The translations under genes and the position numbers were made by a program. Source: JAADDG01 sp964450755 (lineage in GTDB: Bacteria > Campylobacterota > Campylobacteria > Campylobacterales > JAADDG01). Taken from it: a DNA stretch of 47,572 bases. The notes under the pieces were generated by a model. That model saw nothing but the letters and a program-made list of their open reading frames with translations. It did no database searches and was not told the DNA's origin. Shown here one piece after another: positions 16,056-24,957 of this stretch (positions are counted from its first letter, which is position 1; each line of letters starts with the position of its first letter). The DNA is taken from NCBI GenBank assembly GCA_964450755.1, contig CAYVDJ010000004.1, positions 1 to 47,572 of the forward strand, read 5' to 3'.

Positions 16056-16520
16056 TCATTTCTCTTTTTGAAACTCATCCGAATTTTTATGGGATATACT
16101 AGGTCCGAAAACTTTTTTGATAACTGTTCTTAAACCTTTCTCATTCTCTTCATACTCTCTTTCTGCTTCCTGTAAAGCCATTTCCCATGCGGAAGAGAAA
16201 CCCGGAGCTTTTAACATCATCTTTCTAAGAGCCGAATCGTAAACATTCAAGAGTCTAAGTTCGCTTCTTCCCGGTTTTTGACCCAAAGTTTTGACGGTTA
16301 TTCTTAGATTTTCATTCTCTTTTTTTAGCTTCTCCATATCATCTATCAAAGCCTTGTTGCCCTCCTGGGTGATTTTCATCTGTCTGTTTAGATGACCTTT
16401 GTACTCTTCAATCTCTTTTTTGTATTTTCTGACTTCAAAGAAATGCTTTATAAAAAAAGCTACCCAGCCTATCGCTATACCGATGAGAATCGAAACAATA
16501 TCCATATGAAAATTTTCCAT
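16056..16520 (-). CDS. Membrane-anchored coiled-coil protein
   Basis: Not recognised beyond its architecture. Residues 7-26 form one transmembrane helix (DIVSILIGIAIGWVAFFIKH), then a coiled coil runs through about residue 80, then a conserved-looking block (SELRLLNVYDSALRKMMLKAPGFSSAWEMALQEAEREYEENEKG). It is 154 aa. The first ATG has AGGGT upstream; ATG at residue 6 is possible. A role as an inner-membrane anchor facing the cytoplasm is inferred. Confidence 0.7.
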   Translation of the reverse strand: MENFHMDIVSILIGIAIGWVAFFIKHFFEVRKYKKEIEEYKGHLNRQMKITQEGNKALIDDMEKLKKENENLRITVKTLGQKPGRSELRLLNVYDSALRKMMLKAPGFSSAWEMALQEAEREYEENEKGLRTVIKKVFGPSISHKNSDEFQKEK

Positions 16521-16612
16521 TTTTCTACCCTGATTTTTTTTAATTTTTTAAATAAAGGAAAATTATAACTATTACTCTCAAAAACGGCGCTTAAATTTTT
16601 TCTCTTATATGG

Positions 16613-16618
16613 TATCAT
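16613..16618 (+). promoter_or_regulatory. -10-like box abutting the tamA start
   Basis: TATCAT lies only 6 nt upstream of the tamA ATG at 16625. Initiation 6-8 nt downstream would give a leaderless or nearly leaderless message, consistent with the lack of a Shine-Dalgarno sequence before this start. Confidence 0.35.
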
Positions 16619-16624
16619 TATGGC

Positions 16625-18346
16625 ATGAAATATAAAATGATTATATTATCAATTCTGTTTTTACCGGTTTTATTGTTTGGTGTAGAGTTAAAGTCTCTCT
16701 ATTTTGAAGGAAACCATGCTTTTACCTCTTCTGAACTTTATGATGCACTGGCTCTGAAAAGACCATCTTTTATAGCTTTTTGGAAGAGTAAAATTCCTAA
16801 AATCAATCCAAAAACAGCTTTGGTTTTAAAAGAGTCTTTAGAAGGGTTTTATCAGGTCAAAGGTTTTTATAAAGCAAAAATAGCCGTTACACAAAATCAA
16901 AAAAAGATTATTTTCAGGATAAAAGAGAACAAACCCGTTATTGTAAAAAATATAGATATAAGAAGCGATGAAAAGATCAATGATCTGATATTTTTAGACA
17001 AAGGTAACAGATTTGATGCAGAGTTGTTTATAAAGAGTAAAAAACAGATAAAAGAGAAGATGCTCAAACTCGGTTATTGCAGTTACGATTTAAATGCAAA
17101 AGCGAAAGTGGATCCGCAAAAAAATCTGGCATATCTGCACTTTTTTTTAAAAAAAGGGGAAATTTGTAAATTTGGAGACATTACCCTAAGCGGTCTTGAA
17201 ACGATAAAACCCAAAATTATAAAATCCTATATCTCTTTTCACAAAGGGGATGATTACAGTTATGATAAAATTATCAAAAGTTATGATGCGCTTTACAGTT
17301 TGGGAGCATTTTCAAGCGTAACGATAAAAGAGACTCAAAAGATCAATAATGTTTTAAAGATGAATATCAGTTTTAGAGAAAGAAAGAAGAAAATTCGTTT
17401 AAAAACGGGTATAGGCTACGAGAGTGATCTGGGTCCGAGAGCTTTTTTGAGATGGGAGGAGAGAAATTTCAGAGGCAATGCCAAAAAGTTGGCATTTTTT
17501 TTAAAATATTCCCAAAAAGAGCATATTTTTAAAAACGAGCTTACAAAACCGGCACTTTTTGCTGTAAAAGGTCATCTGTTCAATCTAAAAAATGAAGCCG
17601 GTTACTCCTATTTTGATTATGATACCTACAAGGAGAAAACTCTTTTTGACAAAATTCATCTTTTCCACAGTTTTGGATATTATCTTGTAGATATCGGGGT
17701 GGGAATAGAAAATATAAAGATAAGTGATGTAAAAAATCTCTGTAATATTGAAGAAAAAAGTTATCTTTTAATCTACCCTTTTTTATCCTTTATAAGAGAC
17801 AGCAGAGATTCCCGACTAAATCCCAGAAACGGTACATATTTCAGCCATTATATGGAGGGAGGACTAAAGGAGTTTGGTTCTGATACAAGCTATATCAAGA
17901 TGGAGGATGAGGGTCGTTTTATCTATACCTTTTCCAACAAAATAACCCTGGCACTTAAAGCAAAGATAAAAATCATAAAAGAGCTGAAAAAAGATCTCCC
18001 CGAATCAAAAATGCTGTTTGGAGGAGGCGCATACGGAAACAGAGCTTACGGATACAAAAAACTCTATGCTACCGATGCTTTGTGCTCTGATATGGGAGGA
18101 AAAACATTTGTGGAAAATACAATAGAGATAAGTCATCCGATATATAAGGAGATAGAGGGAGCTGTATTTTTGGATTCTACGATGCTTTCTGCCGACAGTT
18201 TTGATTTTTCAACAGATTTTATCCATTCCTTTGGTTTTGGAGTCAGATATATATCTCCTATCGGACCTGTAAAGCTTGATTTTGGTTTCAATATGGAAGA
18301 ACCTGGTATCAATGCCATTCATTTTCTTATAGGACAATCCTTTTGA
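16625..18346 (+). CDS. tamA: TamA-type outer-membrane assembly protein (BamA superfamily)
   Basis: The signal peptide (MKYKMIILSILFLPVLLFG) precedes POTRA-like domains (LKSLYFEGNHAFTSSELYDAL and ITLSGLETIKPKIIKSYISFHKGDDY). These are followed by a C-terminal 16-strand barrel of the bacterial surface antigen family from about residue 250. Barrel marks include RAFLRWEERNFRGNAKKL, PFLSFIRDSRDSRLNPRNGTYFS and LFGGGAYGNRAYGYKKL. The protein ends in Phe, as BamA-family proteins do. At 573 aa and directly coupled to tamB, it is TamA rather than BamA. TamA and TamB support outer-membrane biogenesis, probably lipid transport and insertion of some barrels. Confidence 0.9.
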   Translation: MKYKMIILSILFLPVLLFGVELKSLYFEGNHAFTSSELYDALALKRPSFIAFWKSKIPKINPKTALVLKESLEGFYQVKGFYKAKIAVTQNQKKIIFRIKENKPVIVKNIDIRSDEKINDLIFLDKGNRFDAELFIKSKKQIKEKMLKLGYCSYDLNAKAKVDPQKNLAYLHFFLKKGEICKFGDITLSGLETIKPKIIKSYISFHKGDDYSYDKIIKSYDALYSLGAFSSVTIKETQKINNVLKMNISFRERKKKIRLKTGIGYESDLGPRAFLRWEERNFRGNAKKLAFFLKYSQKEHIFKNELTKPALFAVKGHLFNLKNEAGYSYFDYDTYKEKTLFDKIHLFHSFGYYLVDIGVGIENIKISDVKNLCNIEEKSYLLIYPFLSFIRDSRDSRLNPRNGTYFSHYMEGGLKEFGSDTSYIKMEDEGRFIYTFSNKITLALKAKIKIIKELKKDLPESKMLFGGGAYGNRAYGYKKLYATDALCSDMGGKTFVENTIEISHPIYKEIEGAVFLDSTMLSADSFDFSTDFIHSFGFGVRYISPIGPVKLDFGFNMEEPGINAIHFLIGQSF

Positions 18347-21300
18347 GAAAAAAAATAACCCGTTTTATAACTTTTATAGAATTAAGTATTCTTTTTCTCT
18401 CATTTTTACTTTTTTTGATAGCAAACAGAGAAACTCTTGATTTTACGGCTCATAAAATATCAAAAGAGTACAATATAGAGTATAAAAAAATAAGCGGTAC
18501 CTTGATAAGCGGTATAAGTTTGGATGATGTAACCTATAAAAAAAGGTTATTGGCAAAAAAAGTTGTAATTGACTGGAAAGTGCTTCCTCTTCTTTACAGA
18601 AAATTATCATTCAGTGATTTGGAACTTATCGAACTTGATATAGATACCTTGAAACTTTTTTTAAAAGATCACCAAAGCAGCCAAAAAGAGCGAAAAAGTG
18701 AAGAAAACTCTTTGCCATTTATGTCGATAGAGAGCGATAAAACTCTTTTTAGTATAAAACCCTATGAAGATCATGACAGAAAGATAAAGATAGAAAACTT
18801 TTTTGTCAAGATCAAAGATCTCTATACAGATTTGAAAAATTTTAAAATCAAAGAGTTTAAGACACTTTTAAAAAGCAGTTTTGGAAAAATTGCGATAAAT
18901 GGTTATGCTCAGGATAAAAAACTGTTTATAGATTCTCTTGATGTCAAAGAACTAGATATTCAAAAAATAGTAAATTCAAATCTTTTTCCAAAAGACAAAA
19001 ACAGCTCCAAATCAAAAAAGAGCAGCAAACCTTTACCGATAGATGGAATAGTCTTTAAAAAAATATCTTTGGATTTAAATCCTTACAGGTACAGGGAGTA
19101 TGAACTTTATGATTTGAAATTTTTGGCATACAGCGGTTTTTTTGATATGAAGTATCTCTATTTTGACAGGATAGATACGGATATAAAAACAAACGCAGCC
19201 GATCTCAATTTGACAGGCAGGATTGACAAAAACAAACTTTTTGCAAAGATAAAAACATTTTTAAAAAACAGCTACCTAAAAAGATATACAAAAAAAGTTG
19301 ATTTCAACGCTTTTAATCCCGTTGTAACAAACTTGGAGGCATCTCAAAAAGAGATAAGATCGACTCTGTATCTTCATGCAAACGATTTTTTGAAAGATGA
19401 ACTAAAGCAGTATGAAATTAAATTGGATGATTCAAAAACCGTTATTTTTTATGATATTTCCAAAAATCTTCTGAAAATGAGAACAAAAGCAGATATTGAA
19501 ACTCTTTATACAAAAAAAATAGAGATAGAAAATTCTCTTGATTTAAATAAAACAGTCAAATTTTTTGGGAATATAGCTGTAAAAGGATATAGAAATCTTC
19601 CAAAAGAGGCAGAGAAGATTTTAAGAGATCTCAATATCTCCTATAAGGGAGATAAAAAGTATCTAAAGGGAAAATTGATCTCATCTTCTTTAAAAGGGGA
19701 TTTCAATATAGAGGGGTATAAAAAAATGACTCTCAAACTTCTGGCAAAAGATTTAAACTATAATGATCTAAAAGCCTCTTGCAAGGTCAATTCTCTTATA
19801 GATTTTGCGAATATAAATAATTCAAAAAATATTGTGAAGATAGAGAGTAATTATCTAAATATCGATTCAAAGATAAAACTTGGCACTCCTGTCAGAATAT
19901 CTTCAACTATTTTACCATCGAACAGTTCTTCTTTAAAAGATATCAAACTGTTTCCTCTCTGTGTTGATACAAATATAACTGATAAGCTTGTTTCATCAAA
20001 GTTGTCGGGTAAAATCATGAACGGGATGTTTACCTATAAAACAAAACAAAAATCTGTAGATGCCGGTTTTCATATTGATTCATCAACTGTAAAATTAAAA
20101 GGAGATCTAAAAGAGAAGCTGAAACTTTCAGCCGATATCAACTCCCTCAGGGAACTTCAAGATGAGATTTTAAAAGTATATAAATTTAAAAAACTGCCTG
20201 TTGATGCCCAAATCTCTTTTGAGATAACCACAGATCCAAAAACATTCAAAAGCAGGATAGATATCAACTCTCCATGGTTTTTATATGAATATGAAAAAAA
20301 CAGATTTTTGGTAACGGAGAATTTTAAAAGTTTGATTTATGCAGATCCAAAGCAGATAGATATAAAAAACTACTCATTTAACATAATCGAAAAGAGATTT
20401 TTTGCAAAAAAAGAGAGCAATATCTATCTAAATGAGCAAAATATCACAATAGACAGATTTTATATCAATGACAAAGCTTTTGTAAAAGGATTTTACAAAA
20501 GCAGAGAAAAAAAGGGTGTTTTCAGACTGAAAGCAAAAAGATTTAAGTATAAAGCCAATGAAGGGAAAATAACCCTAAACAGTGATATATCGTTGTTTAT
20601 CGATAAAAAGAGCCAAAAAGCAGAGGGAAAGATCGATATAGAAGATGCGCTTGTAACTTTTAAACCGCCCAATAACTATCAGGTAAATGACAAGGATATT
20701 ATCATTATAAACAAAAACAGACAGAGCAAAAAAGATAAAAAAGATGATAATCTCTCTATCGATATAAAAATAACCAATAAAAAGCCTGTTGTTTATAAAA
20801 CGGATGATATTGAAATAGAAGCAAATGTAGATCTGACACTTTGGAAGGAAGCCAAAAAGAGTCTTGAAATTTTGGGAATGACAAAGATTTTAAAAGGAAA
20901 AGTGGTTAAGGAAAATAAGTTATTCAAAATAGATCACGGTGAACTGCTTTTTGGAGGAGATCCTTCAAATCCTTATCTCAATATCGATATTCTTCATGAA
21001 AAACGACCCTATGAGATTACCATTACGGTAACAGGCACATTGGAATCTCCGGTTATTCTTTTTTCCAGTGATCCCTATCTGAGCCAAAGCGATATATTGT
21101 CTTTGATACTTTTTGGAACAACATCATCGCAACTGACTTCAGGTAACGGTTCTGCATCAAATCAGGCTATTTCGATGTTTGGTAACGCATTGGCAAAAGA
21201 TTTGGCAGACAGTTTGGGAATCAAACTTGACAGACTTGCTTTAAATACAAAGGAGGATGGTTCTATCGGTGTGGAGATAGGTAAAAAGGTCTCAAAAAAT

Positions 21301-21435
21301 GTTACGATTATCTATCGAAATGATGTTGTTTCAACAATTGTCATACAGTATGAACACTCTCCGAGATTTGAAACGGATATCACAATCAAACCAAGTTCCA
21401 GCGGTATAGACTTCATCTATAAAAAAGAGTATTAA
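18343..21435 (+). CDS. tamB: TamB, translocation and assembly module component
   Basis: A 1030-aa protein with one N-terminal membrane anchor (about residues 9-28). A very long repetitive beta-strand region follows, and the classic DUF490/TamB C-terminal domain includes ITVTGTLESPVILFSSDPYLSQSDILSLILFG and LTIYR-like strands (SKNVTIIYRND). TamB spans the periplasm as a lipid-conducting beta-taco and partners TamA. The TTG start overlaps the tamA stop as TTGA. The length is shorter than E. coli TamB (about 1259 aa) but usual for Campylobacterota. Confidence 0.92.
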   Translation: MRKKITRFITFIELSILFLSFLLFLIANRETLDFTAHKISKEYNIEYKKISGTLISGISLDDVTYKKRLLAKKVVIDWKVLPLLYRKLSFSDLELIELDIDTLKLFLKDHQSSQKERKSEENSLPFMSIESDKTLFSIKPYEDHDRKIKIENFFVKIKDLYTDLKNFKIKEFKTLLKSSFGKIAINGYAQDKKLFIDSLDVKELDIQKIVNSNLFPKDKNSSKSKKSSKPLPIDGIVFKKISLDLNPYRYREYELYDLKFLAYSGFFDMKYLYFDRIDTDIKTNAADLNLTGRIDKNKLFAKIKTFLKNSYLKRYTKKVDFNAFNPVVTNLEASQKEIRSTLYLHANDFLKDELKQYEIKLDDSKTVIFYDISKNLLKMRTKADIETLYTKKIEIENSLDLNKTVKFFGNIAVKGYRNLPKEAEKILRDLNISYKGDKKYLKGKLISSSLKGDFNIEGYKKMTLKLLAKDLNYNDLKASCKVNSLIDFANINNSKNIVKIESNYLNIDSKIKLGTPVRISSTILPSNSSSLKDIKLFPLCVDTNITDKLVSSKLSGKIMNGMFTYKTKQKSVDAGFHIDSSTVKLKGDLKEKLKLSADINSLRELQDEILKVYKFKKLPVDAQISFEITTDPKTFKSRIDINSPWFLYEYEKNRFLVTENFKSLIYADPKQIDIKNYSFNIIEKRFFAKKESNIYLNEQNITIDRFYINDKAFVKGFYKSREKKGVFRLKAKRFKYKANEGKITLNSDISLFIDKKSQKAEGKIDIEDALVTFKPPNNYQVNDKDIIIINKNRQSKKDKKDDNLSIDIKITNKKPVVYKTDDIEIEANVDLTLWKEAKKSLEILGMTKILKGKVVKENKLFKIDHGELLFGGDPSNPYLNIDILHEKRPYEITITVTGTLESPVILFSSDPYLSQSDILSLILFGTTSSQLTSGNGSASNQAISMFGNALAKDLADSLGIKLDRLALNTKEDGSIGVEIGKKVSKNVTIIYRNDVVSTIVIQYEHSPRFETDITIKPSSSGIDFIYKKEY

Positions 21436-21446
21436 AGGATTTTTAG

Positions 21447-22262
21447 GTGAAAGTATCGGTAATTATTCCTGTTTATAACAGAAAAGAGAAGATAAAAAGG
21501 GCGATAGATTCCGTTTTAAAGCAGAGTATAAAGGCCGATGAGATTATTGTGATAGATGACGGTTCCAATGACGGCACTCAAAAGGTATTGAAGGGGTATA
21601 AAAATCATATCAAAATCATAACCCAAACCAACAAAGGGGTAAGCGCTGCAAGAAACAGAGGTATAAAAAGTGCCAAAAACAGCTGGATAGCCCTGTTGGA
21701 TTCAGATGACTGGTGGTTTGAAGATAAATTAAAAGAGCAAATAGAGTTTCATAAACAAAATCCCGATATCCTAATCTCCCAAACAGATGAAGTATGGATA
21801 AAAAATTCCCAAGAGATAAAAAAAGCAAAAAGATTTAGAAAAAAACTTCAAGGTTTTATATTTAAAGAGTCTTTGAAACTTTGTCTCATCTCCCCCTCGG
21901 CGGTTATGATACACAAATCTGTATTTGATGATGTGGGGATTTTTGATGAAACTCTTCCTGCCTGTGAAGACTATGATCTGTGGCTTAGAATCACCGCAAA
22001 GTATTTTGTTGGTTTGATAGAGAGAGCATTGATAGCCAAAACGGGAGGGCATGAAGATCAGCTTTCTATAAAATATTGGGGAATGGACAGATTTAGGATA
22101 AAAGCGATGCAAAAGCATATCGATAATCCTCTCTTTAGAGATGATGTTTTAAAAGAGATCACCGATAAATGCCAAATCATTATAAACGGTGCGAAAAAGA
22201 GAAAAAACAGAAAAATTTATCAAGAATATACGGATCTATTGCAAAAGATGAGGATACAGTAA
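21447..22262 (+). CDS. Glycosyltransferase family 2
   Basis: GT-A fold enzyme. It starts with VSVIIPVYNRKEKIKRAIDSVLKQ, then VIDDGSNDGT, GVSAARNRGIKSAKN and the metal-binding LLDSDDWW; the acceptor-side motif is CEDYDLWLRI. It is 271 aa with no membrane segments, so it is cytoplasmic. The GTG start lies 11 nt after tamB with AAAGGA upstream, so it is the third gene of the tam operon. The sugar and acceptor are unknown; lipopolysaccharide or protein glycan assembly is likely. Confidence 0.9.
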   Translation: MKVSVIIPVYNRKEKIKRAIDSVLKQSIKADEIIVIDDGSNDGTQKVLKGYKNHIKIITQTNKGVSAARNRGIKSAKNSWIALLDSDDWWFEDKLKEQIEFHKQNPDILISQTDEVWIKNSQEIKKAKRFRKKLQGFIFKESLKLCLISPSAVMIHKSVFDDVGIFDETLPACEDYDLWLRITAKYFVGLIERALIAKTGGHEDQLSIKYWGMDRFRIKAMQKHIDNPLFRDDVLKEITDKCQIIINGAKKRKNRKIYQEYTDLLQKMRIQ

Positions 22263-22275
22263 AGACTGTATCCTC
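22250..22275 (+). terminator. Terminator of the tamA-tamB-GT2 operon
   Basis: GAGGATACAGT and ACTGTATCCTC form a perfect 11-bp stem around AAAG, and the stop codon lies inside the hairpin. CAATAAAATTTTTT follows, giving a T-run downstream and a second small AT hairpin. Confidence 0.75.
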
Positions 22276-22292
22276 CAATAAAATTTTTTATT

Positions 22293-23930
22293 TTATTGAA
22301 AATTTATAACTCCCAATTCATTATCGGAAGGAAGAGAATCACTTAAAAGCCAACTTTCATTGAAAATATTGACCCCTACATTTATTGTATTTCTTAAATT
22401 GCTTATATCTCTTTTTGGAATATCTATTTTGATTATGTTATTGTCAATTTTCTCAAATCGGACAGTTTCTATGTATCTCCATCCCCACGCTGTTCCTGTT
22501 GATTCGTATAATCTTCCGTCTTCTATCAGATAGTCTATACCGCTGTTTTCCCATCTGTTTGATTTATATCCGCTTTCACTTTCGTTATCACTGTCTATCA
22601 ATACCTGAATATGTTTGGGCATCATAGATGTTTCGATAAAAAAAGTGATAACATCATCTCTGTCTTCCACTGTCATTTTTTTCAGATATTTTCCGTTGTT
22701 TTTTCTTATAATATTGGAAGTTCCCTGCTCTTCTCCCTGAGGTAGAATTTTTGAGAGAATAAGATTTGCTACCTTTTCCTGACCCAGCTTAGACAGATGA
22801 ATACGGATATTGGCGCCATAATCATTTGCATCCTGTCCTCTGTACAGATCCAGATTGTCATAAGAGGTATTGAATATTTCACTTATCGTATTTACAAGGG
22901 GAATATTTCTCTCATTTGAGAGTTCCAGATAGGCTTGTTGATACTTTTGGGTTAGATTGTCAAGTCCTACAAGTTTGTTTGGCATTGTGAGCATAAAAGT
23001 TGTTTTGGGTCTATACTCAAGTATTTTATCCATTGCACTTTTTATCCAGTTTTTTATATTTTCTGCATTTCCCTCTCCGGCATAATATCTTGCATCATTT
23101 ATACCAAGAGAGATATCAACTATCGAAGTTTCTCCTCTGTTTGGGATTAAAAAAACGGTTTCCATCCAGTTTGGGGAGTAAACGCCCCTGTTATACTCTT
23201 TTGCGGTATAACCCGCTACCGCCTGAAGATATGAGTGAACATTGTATTTTGAAAGTCTCTCTTTTAATATCTCAAAAAGATAACCGCCACCGTAATAGCT
23301 GTCATCTGCTCTTGTGCTGTCTCCGACACAGATGTAGGTTACATTATCTAAAATTCCGTCATTTGCCTGAGATATCAGTGATTGTATATGATTGAAACCA
23401 TTTCCTTCCATTACAGTGCGGGGATATCTTGCAGATATAAAAGATGAAGGAAGTCTTGCAAGTCTGTGCCACTTTTCATCACTGTTTGTTACACCCAATT
23501 TGAAATTTTTATCCATATTGTCAAGGATATTTTTATCAAGGGAGATCAGAAAATAGTTGTAATTTTTTTGATAGGAGACCTTTCCAAGATATTCCCATCC
23601 CCACTCTTTACCGACAGATTGATAGAGTCTGTTGTCTTCTATCAGATAATCCATACCGCTGTTTGCCCACAGATCGGACTGATAACCGGTTTTGGGATTA
23701 TTATCTATATCTATATAGACAGCCGTATGTTTTCCTATATTTTTCCCTTCGATCAAAAGATCCAAAGTGTTCCCCTCATCTTGAATTTTGATAGATGTGA
23801 GATTTTGATTTTCTTCGACTATGATCGGTTCCACCTCACTCCATTTATTGTCCAAGATATTCAAATTACCGGCATATACCGCTAAAGATATCCATCCTAA
23901 TAGGATTAATATTCTTTTAAAAATGAACAT
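22293..23930 (-). CDS. Secreted SGNH/GDSL hydrolase with duplicated flanking domains
   Basis: The signal peptide (residues 1-20) precedes an N-terminal beta domain (about 25-165), a central SGNH hydrolase (about 195-395) and a C-terminal copy of the beta domain (about 410-545). Catalytic blocks are GDST with nucleophile Ser205, GIND (Gly276, Asn278) and RIHLS with His378. The usual Asp three residues before that His is Ile375. The two flanking domains share SG-DYLIED-RLY-S (91-105 and 463-477) and WGW-Y. This looks like an acyl-ester or carbohydrate esterase with carbohydrate-binding-like modules. It lies between glycosyltransferases, so a glycan O-acetyl substrate is plausible. The start has AAAGGG upstream. 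Confidence 0.8.
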   Translation of the reverse strand: MFIFKRILILLGWISLAVYAGNLNILDNKWSEVEPIIVEENQNLTSIKIQDEGNTLDLLIEGKNIGKHTAVYIDIDNNPKTGYQSDLWANSGMDYLIEDNRLYQSVGKEWGWEYLGKVSYQKNYNYFLISLDKNILDNMDKNFKLGVTNSDEKWHRLARLPSSFISARYPRTVMEGNGFNHIQSLISQANDGILDNVTYICVGDSTRADDSYYGGGYLFEILKERLSKYNVHSYLQAVAGYTAKEYNRGVYSPNWMETVFLIPNRGETSIVDISLGINDARYYAGEGNAENIKNWIKSAMDKILEYRPKTTFMLTMPNKLVGLDNLTQKYQQAYLELSNERNIPLVNTISEIFNTSYDNLDLYRGQDANDYGANIRIHLSKLGQEKVANLILSKILPQGEEQGTSNIIRKNNGKYLKKMTVEDRDDVITFFIETSMMPKHIQVLIDSDNESESGYKSNRWENSGIDYLIEDGRLYESTGTAWGWRYIETVRFEKIDNNIIKIDIPKRDISNLRNTINVGVNIFNESWLLSDSLPSDNELGVINFQ

Positions 23931-24052
23931 TTTCTACCCTTTGTAAAATTTTGGTTTTCTCTGTTTTTTTTATTTTACCAAAAAAAAGATTAAACGAAAA
24001 TTTTAATTAAAATAATTGATTTTATTTTTTGGATGATTTTTGTTTATTTGGT

Positions 24053-24058
24053 TATAAT
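24053..24058 (+). promoter_or_regulatory. -10 box abutting a GT2 start
   Basis: A perfect TATAAT ends 5 nt before the ATG at 24064, and no Shine-Dalgarno sequence is present. The message would start at or next to the start codon, which suggests leaderless translation. Confidence 0.45.
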
Positions 24059-24063
24059 TTGAT

Positions 24064-24957
24064 ATGACTTTAACAATTGCCATTTGCACAAGAAACAGAT
24101 TTACCGATCTTAAAAGATGTTTACTCTCTTTGTCCAAGCAAAAAGAGATAAAAAAAGAGAGTATTGAGGTTTTGATCATAGATGACGGAGAACTTTCTGT
24201 CGATGAGATAAACACTCTTGAAAATATTGTGTTCAAATATCAGTTTTCTTATTATAAAAAGAAAAAAGCGGGACTTTTTCTTTCCCGTCTGAAAGCTGTA
24301 GAGAGAAGTAAAAACGAAATAATTCTTTTTTTGGATGATGATGTGGTATTGGATGAGAATTATCTCTCTTTGCTTTTAAAAACCTATGAGGATTTTCCAA
24401 AAGCCGCGGGAGTGGGAGGTGTTGATATGCTTCTTCCAAAATACGGTTTTTTAAGAAAACTCTATTCGCGCATTTTTTTATATCATTCAGGAGATAAATC
24501 AAAACTCTCTCTTTCTATGATGAACAGTTCCATGTATCTGTGGCAGGATGAAAAAGAGCCTTTTTTATCGGAATTTCTTGACGGATGTAATATGTCTTTT
24601 AAAAAAAGTGCTTTAAAAGATGTGGAGTTTCAGGACTATTTTAATCATTACAGTTTGGGAGAGGATCTCTTTTTCTCATTGTATGCTTTGAAAAGAGGTG
24701 ATTTGATGGTAAATCCCTCTTTGAAAGTAAAACATATAAAATCTCCCCTCTCAAGAGACAGAGCGGAAAATGTGGCATTTATGAAAGTTGTAAATCATTA
24801 TAAACTGTTAAAATATTCAAATAATAAAAACTACAAATACATCACAATATGGTGGACATATACAGGGTATCTTTTTGCCTCTTTTTGCAAAATGGATTTT
24901 AAAGAGTTGAAAGGGTATATGAAAGGAATGAAATATCTTGTTTATGAAAAAATATAA
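24064..24957 (+). CDS. Glycosyltransferase family 2
   Basis: GT-A enzyme beginning LTIAICTRNRFTDLKRCLLSLSKQ, with VLIIDDGELSVDE, the metal motif LFLDDDVVLDENYLS and a later acceptor motif SLGEDLFFSLYALKRG. It is 297 aa and cytoplasmic or membrane-associated. The first beta-strand begins at the third residue, so the start cannot be much later despite the missing ribosome-binding site. It overlaps the next glycosyltransferase, forming a two-gene operon. The sugar is unknown. Confidence 0.88.
   Translation: MTLTIAICTRNRFTDLKRCLLSLSKQKEIKKESIEVLIIDDGELSVDEINTLENIVFKYQFSYYKKKKAGLFLSRLKAVERSKNEIILFLDDDVVLDENYLSLLLKTYEDFPKAAGVGGVDMLLPKYGFLRKLYSRIFLYHSGDKSKLSLSMMNSSMYLWQDEKEPFLSEFLDGCNMSFKKSALKDVEFQDYFNHYSLGEDLFFSLYALKRGDLMVNPSLKVKHIKSPLSRDRAENVAFMKVVNHYKLLKYSNNKNYKYITIWWTYTGYLFASFCKMDFKELKGYMKGMKYLVYEKI

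Noticed and set aside
16625..18346. BamA, the essential barrel assembly protein
   Set aside because: The protein is too short for a five-POTRA BamA and is translationally coupled to a clear TamB, so TamA fits better.
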